DNA of 10,475 bases from positions 1 to 10,475 of the forward strand of contig CAUBOH010000035.1 of NCBI GenBank assembly GCA_958437495.1, written 5' to 3'. The translations under genes and the position numbers were made by a program. Source of the DNA: an uncultured Collinsella sp. GTDB taxonomy: Bacteria; Actinomycetota; Coriobacteriia; Coriobacteriales; Coriobacteriaceae. Shown here piece by piece: positions 1-4,300 of this stretch; positions within the stretch are counted from its first letter, which is position 1; each line of letters begins with the position of its first letter. The notes under the pieces are model-generated. The model saw nothing but the letters and a program-made list of their open reading frames with translations. It did not search any database and was not told the DNA's origin.

Positions 1-55
1 AACCCGCGACCCCAACCTTGGCAAGGTTGTGCTCTACCAACTGAGCCATGTCCGC
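1..55 (-). tRNA. tRNA-Gly(GCC), 3' part cut by window edge
   Basis: The minus strand from 55 reads GCGGACATGGCTCAGTTGG, then an anticodon stem CAACC/GGTTG around loop TTGCCAA, giving anticodon GCC. The 55 bases shown are identical to the complete tRNA-Gly at 206-281; about 21 bases including the 3' acceptor strand lie beyond base 1. It is the last gene of a Gly-Cys-Gly cluster. It lies 42 bases downstream of tRNA-Cys, and that spacer is largely filled by a terminator-like hairpin, leaving no room for a promoter of its own. Confidence 0.95.
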
Positions 56-60
56 ATATG

Positions 61-88
61 TAAAACAAAACGGGCGCCGGAGCGCCCG
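61..88 (-). terminator. Terminator-like hairpin after tRNA-Cys
   Basis: Bases 71-77 (CGGGCGC) pair with 82-88 (GCGCCCG) across a 4-nt loop. On the minus strand the stem is followed by TTTTGTTTTA, the layout of a factor-independent terminator. It begins about 10 nt beyond the tRNA-Cys CCA end. Its position inside the cluster, before another tRNA-Gly, suggests partial termination or a 3'-end processing signal rather than the end of the operon. Confidence 0.7.
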
Positions 89-97
89 GATGTTGCC

Positions 98-171
98 TGG
101 AGGCGAAGCCCGGATTCGAACCGGGGGTAAAGGCTTTGCAGGCCTCTGCCTTACCACTTGGCCACTTCGCC
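98..171 (-). tRNA. tRNA-Cys(GCA)
   Basis: The acceptor strands GGCGAAG (165-171) and CTTCGCC (complement of 102-108) pair over 7 bp. The anticodon stem GAGGC/GCCTT encloses loop CTGCAAA, so the anticodon is GCA (Cys). The T-arm carries GGTTCGAATCC. The discriminator base is T and CCA is encoded (complement of 98-100). The length is 74 nt with CCA. It lies between two tRNA-Gly(GCC) genes on the same strand and probably depends on the promoter upstream of the first one. Confidence 0.96.
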
Positions 172-172
172 G

Positions 173-195
173 AAAAAGGACCGCCTAAACGGTCC
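173..195 (-). terminator. Terminator-like hairpin between tRNA-Gly and tRNA-Cys
   Basis: On the minus strand GGACCG (190-195) and CGGTCC (178-183) form a 6-bp stem with loop TTTAGG, followed by TTTTT (173-177). The T-run ends two bases before the first base of tRNA-Cys (171). A fully efficient terminator here would silence tRNA-Cys, so it is probably partial or acts as a processing signal. Confidence 0.55.
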
Positions 196-205
196 GGAAA
201 TGCAA

Positions 206-281
206 TGGAGCGGACAACGGGGCTCGAACCCGCGACCCCAACCTTGGCAAGGTTGTGCTCTACCAACTGAGCCATGTCCGC
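206..281 (-). tRNA. tRNA-Gly(GCC)
   Basis: This is a complete cloverleaf. The acceptor strand GCGGACA (275-281) pairs with TGTCCGC (complement of 210-216). The anticodon stem CAACC/GGTTG holds loop TTGCCAA (anticodon GCC). The T-arm has GGGTTCGAGCCC. The discriminator is T and CCA is encoded at 206-208. The length is 76 nt including CCA. It is the first gene of the cluster, 12 bases downstream of a clear promoter -10 element. Confidence 0.97.
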
Positions 282-293
282 TTGCGGGTTATT

Positions 294-322
294 AATTTAC
301 GCGAGTTATCCAAAAGACGCAA
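294..322 (-). promoter_or_regulatory. Promoter of the tRNA-Gly/Cys/Gly cluster
   Basis: On the minus strand, -35 TTGCGT (317-322) and -10 TAAATT (294-299) are separated by exactly 17 bp. The tRNA-Gly 5' end (281) lies 12 bases beyond the -10, so the leader would be only a few bases. An A/T palindrome (325-341) ends two bases upstream of the -35. The tRNA-Leu promoter has the same arrangement. Confidence 0.75.
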
Positions 323-324
323 GT

Positions 325-341
325 ACTTTTTTCAAAAAAGT
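325..341. promoter_or_regulatory. A/T palindrome upstream of tRNA-Gly promoter
   Basis: ACTTTTTTCAAAAAAGT is a perfect inverted repeat with 8-bp arms around one central base. The same sequence, apart from the central base, occurs at 3796-3812 next to the tRNA-Leu promoter, at nearly the same distance from the -35. It may be an UP-like element contacted by the RNA polymerase alpha subunit, or a binding site for a dimeric protein. Identity and position are seen directly; the function is inferred. Confidence 0.6.
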
Positions 342-361
342 TGCCTGCCGCATGTTCTTGG

Positions 362-389
362 TAGCCAAACGCGCTAAAACGATTGGCTA
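362..389 (-). other. Stem-loop at the stop codon of the STAS-kinase gene
   Basis: TAGCCAA (362-368) and TTGGCTA (383-389) form a 7-bp stem with a 14-nt loop, and the gene's TAG stop lies in the stem. No T-run follows on the minus strand, so this is at best a weak transcript end. I see no stronger terminator between this gene and the tRNA-Gly promoter. Confidence 0.3.
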
Positions 390-1133
390 GGCACACGATT
401 CCAGCGCTCCGTTAAACAGCTTCACCATCTGCACGCGCGTGCCGGCGCCGTCTGTACGACGAGCAACCTCCACGTTATCGACGAGCATACGCATAAGCTT
501 GATACCACGGCCGCGCTCCTCAGATGCGACCGGTTCGCTCGTTTCATCGATAGAGTAGCCGGCACCTCGATCAAGTACCTCGACCACAACGCGATCGCCA
601 TAGGCCTGAACCGTCAGGACGCACCCGATACCGCCCGCATGGTCATAGGCATTACCCAGCGCCTCCCCCGACGCCAATGCGACATCGTAGCGCTCGTCGC
701 GACGCAACGGAAGCGATTCAAGGAGTTCGGCAATGCGATGTCGATAGTATGGAAGATTCTCGATACCCTGACGGACCTCGACGCTCTTACTCCAGCGAGG
801 CAGCTCCCCCACCGGAATGGCGGGAATAGACTCCCGTGCCGGACCCGCAACATGCAGGATGTCGACAAGTCGGGCAATCTCCAAAAAGCGAATAACCTCA
901 TCGGAGGCGTTAACAAGCGAAAGCAGGCCCTCTCGCCTCATGAGCTCTCTGGCACGTGTAAGCAAAAACGCCAAACCCGTCGAGTCGATAAAGCCCACGG
1001 CCTGGCAATTGATGACAATGCGACGCACGCCCCGGTCGATCAAATTATCCAACCGTCGGCGCAGCACGGGCACCGAGGCGATGTCGACATCGCCCGGTGG
1101 CGTCAAAACCGCTATGTCATTCCACTCATTCAT
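387..1133 (-). CDS. STAS-GHKL kinase fusion: anti-sigma factor antagonist joined to anti-sigma kinase
   Basis: Predicted cytoplasmic partner-switching protein of 248 aa. An N-terminal STAS domain (about residues 7-97; RsbV/SpoIIAA type) carries the motif FIDSTGLAFL, with the expected phospho-acceptor Ser at about 51. It is followed by an RsbW/SpoIIAB-type GHKL ATPase domain (about 113-245) with N-box EALGNAYDHA (157-166), DRGAG (188-192), GRGIKL (208-213) and GAGTRV (229-234). All the ATP-binding motifs are present, so kinase activity is plausible. In the classical system antagonist and kinase are separate proteins; here they are one chain. It lies just downstream of a PP2C phosphatase gene on the same strand, suggesting a phosphatase/kinase pair acting on the STAS serine. 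Start choice: ATG at 1133 sits right before the STAS fold with a distant GGGGA behind it. A longer reading from TTG at 1196 adds 21 residues but has no well-spaced ribosome site. No sigma factor gene is present nearby, so the target is unknown. Confidence 0.88.
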   Translation of the reverse strand: MNEWNDIAVLTPPGDVDIASVPVLRRRLDNLIDRGVRRIVINCQAVGFIDSTGLAFLLTRARELMRREGLLSLVNASDEVIRFLEIARLVDILHVAGPARESIPAIPVGELPRWSKSVEVRQGIENLPYYRHRIAELLESLPLRRDERYDVALASGEALGNAYDHAGGIGCVLTVQAYGDRVVVEVLDRGAGYSIDETSEPVASEERGRGIKLMRMLVDNVEVARRTDGAGTRVQMVKLFNGALESCA

Positions 1134-1211
1134 ACGACCATGGTTCCCCAAAAAAGCCCACTCGATGCATTCGTTTTCCCAACCGTACGGATTCAACCCG
1201 CCCAGCGTCGT

Positions 1212-3557
1212 CTATGAACGGCCCCGTAAAAACTCAAGGGCTACCAATGCAATGTCATCGTCCAGCGCCGAATCGGTAAATCGGTCAAGCTCGCCCAAGA
1301 CCTTGCCACAAATGCCCGACACGCCCTCCGCCGAAACAGAAAGCAGAAGATCGCGCAAGCGCTGCTCGCCAAAGAACGCTCCGGTGCGGTCACGGGCCTC
1401 AATCGTTCCATCCGTATACATAAAGAGCATATCGCCGGGGGCGAACGTAAAGGCACCCGTCTCGTACACCATGCCTTCGAATGCGCCGATTACGCCCGAT
1501 TGGCATCCAAGCAGTTCGACCTCTCCCCCACGGGCTTCGCCGCCACCCAGCGGCATCGACTCTGGCCTGATGACCATGGTCGGAGGATGGCCCGCCGAAC
1601 AATACGTTGCGCGTCCGGCTTTAAGGTCAATCTTGGCGATAAAGGCCGTCACGAACGTCTCGACTCTCGAAAAGCCCATGAGCATGCTATTGAGCGAACG
1701 AGCCATGCGGGCGGGCCCCGCACCCTCCCAGGCATAGGCCGTCAGGGCCGTCTTGACGAGCGCGGACATCGATGCGGCCTCAATGCCTTTGCCAGACACA
1801 TCACCCAGAATCATGACGGCGCAGTCGTCGGGAAGTCGGATGAGCGTATAGAAATCGCCGCCGACCAACGCCGAGTTCGTGGCCGACAGGTACACCGAAT
1901 CGGTTGCGATACCCGGAACATCCCCCAGGGAATTTCTCATGCCGATCTGGAGGGTCTGAGCGATATGGCGCTCCTCGCGCTTTTGAGATTCGCCTTCGTA
2001 GATCAGTTCAAAGTCATGCGCCAAGTGCACCAAGTAGTCATATTCAAGGTCATCAATCGGCTCTTGGCTGCCATCACGAAGCAGCAGCGCGCGCGTCGTC
2101 GGGCCCTTCGCAACAGAAGCAGGAACAATCGCGTCGTTGCTGTGCTTGCCATCACCCTCAGAGCGCGGGCGCCCCGCCTCAATGCCGAAGTCGACGTAGA
2201 GACCCTGACAAGGCAGACCATGCGCCCTAAGCCAGCCTCCCATAGGCATCGATTCGTCAACGCGAGTTATACGGACGTGTTTAAGGTCCTCGGCACTCGT
2301 GCCGCCCAAAACAGATGCCTCAAAGCCATCAGGGCCAGCTCCCAGACGTGCCGCCGGCGCCGTCGTAGAAAAGAAAAGCTTCTCGGGATCGTCCGGCAAA
2401 GCAACGCGACTGCCGCCTTCAAAATCTATGACGTAGGAGTCCAGACTGGCGTCATACTCAACAGGGCAAAAATGGCAGTTGAGCATATTGCAGATCTCGG
2501 ACGATACCGCCTGGGTAGCCGCGGCGGAATCGTCTAGAAAGGTAAACAACTCATCACGTAAGACATTGAGCGAGCGGCCAAGCTCGGCCGTGCGACGAGA
2601 GCGAAGGCTCGATGCCATGCCAACCAGCTGGATAGACAGGTAATCGCAAATGACCTCAAGTACGTTAACGTCATAGGCGAGCGGTGCCTGGGGGCGTTTC
2701 CAACCAACTTCCAACACGCCAAGGATCTGCGTACCGTAAAAAACGGGAAGACAGATCTCGCTGCGGTACGGAGGCATATCCTGCATGCGCAACAGGTGCT
2801 TAGAACGATTATCCAGGTCCATGAACATACCGGAGGCGGCCCTATCGCCCTCAAGGTCCTGCTGAATCGACAAGCGACAGGCACGCGACTCGCGAAGAAC
2901 ATACGTCGGAATGCCAGCGCCATACGGCAAAAACTCGGGCAGGTAGCTGTCGTGCAGCTCCTTGGAGACACCGCGAAGCTTAAAACCGCCGCTCTCTGAA
3001 AAATAGATAGCGGCACCCGAAGCATCGAGCGTTCCTACAAGTTGGTTCAAAACGGTATCAAGCAGGCTGGGTAGCTCATCGGAGCCCACGGTGCTCATAA
3101 TGACCGAGAGCGTGCCAGAGAGACGCTTGTTCGCCACTCTAAGCTCCGATAACGCACGCTTGAGTTGACGGTCGTGAGAATACTGTTCCTCGATACTGTG
3201 AAGTGCCACCAGGACACGTGGCGCGCGGCGCCCAAAAATGCGTGGAGGCGTTACGGAGCCCGCACGAACCAAGACGGGAATAAAAGAGCCGTCACTCAAC
3301 TTGAGCATCAGTTCGTTCTCGGAGCCATCGGTTTCAAATGGCAGACGATGTTCCGTCGCACGTTCAAAAGCGGACGAGTACAGGACGTCTTTGACATCTC
3401 CACCGATGACGTCGGCGCGTTCCTCGCACATCAAACCAAGTAAGCGATTATTCACATGCAGAATGGTTCCGTCGAGCTCGCAGATGATGACAGCATCGCT
3501 CGTGATCTCGACTAATTGGGCAACGTCCGCCCACTCGTTGCGCTCAAGCGTTTCCAT
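1212..3557 (-). CDS. PAS-GAF-PP2C (SpoIIE/RsbU-type) serine phosphatase
   Basis: Predicted cytoplasmic sensor phosphatase of 781 aa. In order: a PAS domain (about 7-120, with IICELDGTILHVNNRLLGL), a coiled linker (about 126-150), a GAF domain (about 154-316, ending in the typical ILGVLEVGW and LEVICDYLSIQL), a divergent stretch (about 326-521) whose end (YDYLVHLAHDFELIYEGE) resembles the last helix of a second GAF domain, and a C-terminal PP2C/SpoIIE domain (about 556-778). The metal-binding positions are visible as VGGDF (D568), GDVSGKG (D586), YTDG (D716) and DDD (766-768); AGHPP is also present. The usual GGDxYD reads GGDFYT here. No membrane segment is apparent. ATG at 3557 has GGTGGGG six bases upstream; a GTG at 3569 would add four residues but has no ribosome site. 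It ends 15 bases before the earliest possible start of the STAS-kinase gene, so the two are probably co-transcribed and the phosphatase likely dephosphorylates that STAS domain (inference from RsbU/SpoIIE biology). Confidence 0.9.
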   Translation of the reverse strand: METLERNEWADVAQLVEITSDAVIICELDGTILHVNNRLLGLMCEERADVIGGDVKDVLYSSAFERATEHRLPFETDGSENELMLKLSDGSFIPVLVRAGSVTPPRIFGRRAPRVLVALHSIEEQYSHDRQLKRALSELRVANKRLSGTLSVIMSTVGSDELPSLLDTVLNQLVGTLDASGAAIYFSESGGFKLRGVSKELHDSYLPEFLPYGAGIPTYVLRESRACRLSIQQDLEGDRAASGMFMDLDNRSKHLLRMQDMPPYRSEICLPVFYGTQILGVLEVGWKRPQAPLAYDVNVLEVICDYLSIQLVGMASSLRSRRTAELGRSLNVLRDELFTFLDDSAAATQAVSSEICNMLNCHFCPVEYDASLDSYVIDFEGGSRVALPDDPEKLFFSTTAPAARLGAGPDGFEASVLGGTSAEDLKHVRITRVDESMPMGGWLRAHGLPCQGLYVDFGIEAGRPRSEGDGKHSNDAIVPASVAKGPTTRALLLRDGSQEPIDDLEYDYLVHLAHDFELIYEGESQKREERHIAQTLQIGMRNSLGDVPGIATDSVYLSATNSALVGGDFYTLIRLPDDCAVMILGDVSGKGIEAASMSALVKTALTAYAWEGAGPARMARSLNSMLMGFSRVETFVTAFIAKIDLKAGRATYCSAGHPPTMVIRPESMPLGGGEARGGEVELLGCQSGVIGAFEGMVYETGAFTFAPGDMLFMYTDGTIEARDRTGAFFGEQRLRDLLLSVSAEGVSGICGKVLGELDRFTDSALDDDIALVALEFLRGRS

Positions 3558-3583
3558 CGTGAACCCCACCGTCTATCGGTAAC

Positions 3584-3605
3584 AAAAAAGCCTCCGAAGA
3601 GGCTT
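3584..3605 (-). terminator. Intrinsic terminator after tRNA-Leu
   Basis: On the minus strand AAGCCTC (3599-3605) and GAGGCTT (3588-3594) form a 7-bp stem closed by a TTCG tetraloop, followed by a run of six T (3584-3589). It lies between tRNA-Leu and the phosphatase gene, whose start is only 27 bases further on. Confidence 0.85.
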
Positions 3606-3616
3606 CTCAAATGCGA

Positions 3617-3706
3617 TGGTGTCGGAGGCGGGACTTGAACCCGCATGACCAAAAAGCGGTCACTAGCACCTCAAGCTAGCGCGTCTGCCAATTCCGCCAC
3701 TCCGAC
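3617..3706 (-). tRNA. tRNA-Leu(GAG)
   Basis: A class II tRNA of 90 nt including encoded CCA (complement of 3617-3619). The acceptor strand GTCGGAG (3700-3706) pairs with CTCCGAC. The anticodon stem CTAGC/GCTAG encloses TTGAGGT, giving anticodon GAG. The long variable arm TGACC/GGTCA expected for leucine is present, as is the T-arm GGGTTCAAGTCCC. The discriminator is A, the normal leucine identity base. Confidence 0.97.
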
Positions 3707-3763
3707 ATGCTATGTTGTTGATTCGCAGTTCGTTTTGTTCGACCCGCGCGTTCAACGAAGAAG

Positions 3764-3793
3764 ATAATAACCTATGATTCGAGAACTGTGCAA
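3764..3793 (-). promoter_or_regulatory. Promoter of tRNA-Leu
   Basis: On the minus strand, -35 TTGCAC (3788-3793) and -10 TATTAT (3764-3769) are separated by 18 bp. The tRNA starts 58 bases beyond the -10, so the precursor would carry a leader of about 50 nt. The A/T palindrome at 3796-3812 lies two bases upstream of the -35, as at the tRNA-Gly promoter. Confidence 0.7.
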
Positions 3794-3795
3794 GC

Positions 3796-3812
3796 ACTTT
3801 TTTGAAAAAAGT
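3796..3812. promoter_or_regulatory. A/T palindrome upstream of tRNA-Leu promoter
   Basis: ACTTTTTTGAAAAAAGT is a perfect inverted repeat with 8-bp arms around a central G. It matches the element at 325-341 in all but the centre base. A second small inverted repeat, TTTAC/GTAAA with a 6-nt spacer (3812-3827), adjoins it. The A/T richness beside the -35 fits an UP element; the symmetry also fits a dimeric regulator. Confidence 0.6.
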
Positions 3813-3850
3813 TTACGAAATTGTAAATGCGCAGGTAGACTGACCTGTTC

Positions 3851-3975
3851 GGGCAGGAATGAGGCTGCTTTCCAACGCGTCCTCGGGCATGCGGCATTAT
3901 TTTGATCCGCGCTTCGCGCTACAAAATAATGCCGCCCCCTGCGGAATGCGTTGGAAAGCAGCCTCATTCCTGCCC
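3851..3975. repeat. Long near-palindrome 1, structured hairpin element
   Basis: The 28-bp outer arms 3851-3878 and 3948-3975 are perfect reverse complements. Inside is a 12/12-nt internal loop (3879-3890, 3936-3947), then a perfect 14-bp inner stem (3891-3904, 3922-3935) and a 17-nt apical loop (3905-3921). Read on the minus strand, the internal loop begins ATTCCGCAG on its 5' side and ends CGAGGAC on its 3' side. The apical loop contains GCGC-GAA-GCGC. The element at 4155-4286 has the same design on the plus strand. No coding potential is credible here. It lies between the tRNA-Leu promoter and the smaller hairpins. Confidence 0.85.
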
Positions 3976-4023
3976 TAGGGACACGTACTCCAGGCACCGT
4001 TCTCAAACATGTTCTGGGGCTGA

Positions 4024-4029
4024 TATAAA
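4024..4029 (+). promoter_or_regulatory. Possible plus-strand extended -10 element
   Basis: TGATATAAA (4021-4029) matches an extended -10 (TGn followed by TATAAA). Only a weak -35 (TTCTCA, 4000-4005, 18-bp spacing) is present. A transcript would start near 4036, the first base of the contiguous hairpins. No gene follows on the plus strand, so any product would be non-coding. The surrounding stretches 3976-4023 and 4091-4154 show nothing else recognisable beyond an eight-C run at 4132-4139. Confidence 0.25.
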
Positions 4030-4035
4030 TTTAGT

Positions 4036-4054
4036 GGCTCGGCTTTGCCGAGCC
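4036..4054. other. Stem-loop A, possible terminator
   Basis: GGCTCGGC (4036-4043) pairs with GCCGAGCC (4047-4054) across TTT. There is no T-run on either side, so it is not a standard intrinsic terminator. It may be part of the transcript-end structure of the opp operon, read on the minus strand. Confidence 0.45.
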
Positions 4055-4064
4055 CTTATATAAG
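4055..4064. repeat. Perfect 10-bp palindrome CTTATATAAG
   Basis: It fills exactly the gap between stem-loop A (ending 4054) and stem-loop B (starting 4065). The TATATA core is promoter-like, but I cannot pair it with a convincing -35 on either strand. It could also be a protein-binding site. Confidence 0.4.
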
Positions 4065-4090
4065 GAGGCCGGAGCTTTTGCTCCGGCCTC
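4065..4090. other. Stem-loop B, possible terminator
   Basis: GAGGCCGGAGC (4065-4075) pairs perfectly with GCTCCGGCCTC (4080-4090) around a TTTT loop, an 11-bp GC-rich stem. No T-tract follows on either strand. It is a strong hairpin downstream of oppF and a candidate transcript-end or mRNA-protecting structure for that operon. Confidence 0.5.
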
Positions 4091-4154
4091 ACTAACTCTC
4101 CTATTAGATTAAGTGAGCGATCAAGGAATCGCCCCCCCCTGCAGCGGTAACACA

Positions 4155-4286
4155 GGGCCCGTGCTGGACTTAGTTTTCAGAACATTCCGCAGACCAGGAA
4201 ACCCCCTTATCCACAGCTCCGAAGGAGCAGGATAAGGGGGGTTCCATGGTCGAGGACGTTCTGAAAACTAAGTCCAGCACGGGCCC
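4155..4286. repeat. Long near-palindrome 2, structured hairpin element
   Basis: The 29-bp outer arms 4155-4183 and 4258-4286 are perfect reverse complements. The internal loop has ATTCCGCAG (4184-4192) opposite CGAGGAC (4251-4257). Then comes ACCA/TGGT with one bulged A (4246) and an inner stem 4197-4212 / 4230-4245 with 15 of 16 pairs. The apical loop is 17 nt (4213-4229) and contains GCTCC-GAA-GGAGC. The stem sequences are unrelated to those of the element at 3851-3975, but the loop sequences and the architecture match. Its right edge is 14 bases beyond the stop codon of oppF, so it would form the 3' untranslated region of the opp mRNA if transcription continues. Confidence 0.85.
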
Positions 4287-4300
4287 GGGCAAACAGCCGA

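Noticed and set aside
1..281. Repeats at the left edge as a CRISPR array
   Set aside because: The repeats are two tRNA-Gly genes; there are only two copies, each folding as a cloverleaf, with a tRNA-Cys between them.
1500..2537. A 345-codon plus-strand open frame antisense to the phosphatase
   Set aside because: It overlaps the catalytic and middle domains of the phosphatase and shows no recognisable motifs.
3752..4006. Short minus-strand open frame of 84 codons
   Set aside because: It spans the whole long palindrome and the tRNA-Leu promoter, lacks a ribosome site, and has no domain-like composition.
4131..4140. Eight-C run as a phase-variation tract
   Set aside because: It lies in non-coding DNA outside any convincing promoter, so slippage has no visible target.
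4155..4286. Reading the second long hairpin simply as the opp terminator
   Set aside because: The stem is far longer than an intrinsic terminator, has a conserved internal loop shared with another locus, and lacks a T-run on either side.
3851..4286. The two palindromes as an insertion-sequence remnant or integron attC sites
   Set aside because: There is no transposase or integrase fragment, no clear target duplication, and no matching R'/R'' core (GTTRRRY/RYYYAAC) in both copies; the resemblance to attC is only in folding logic.
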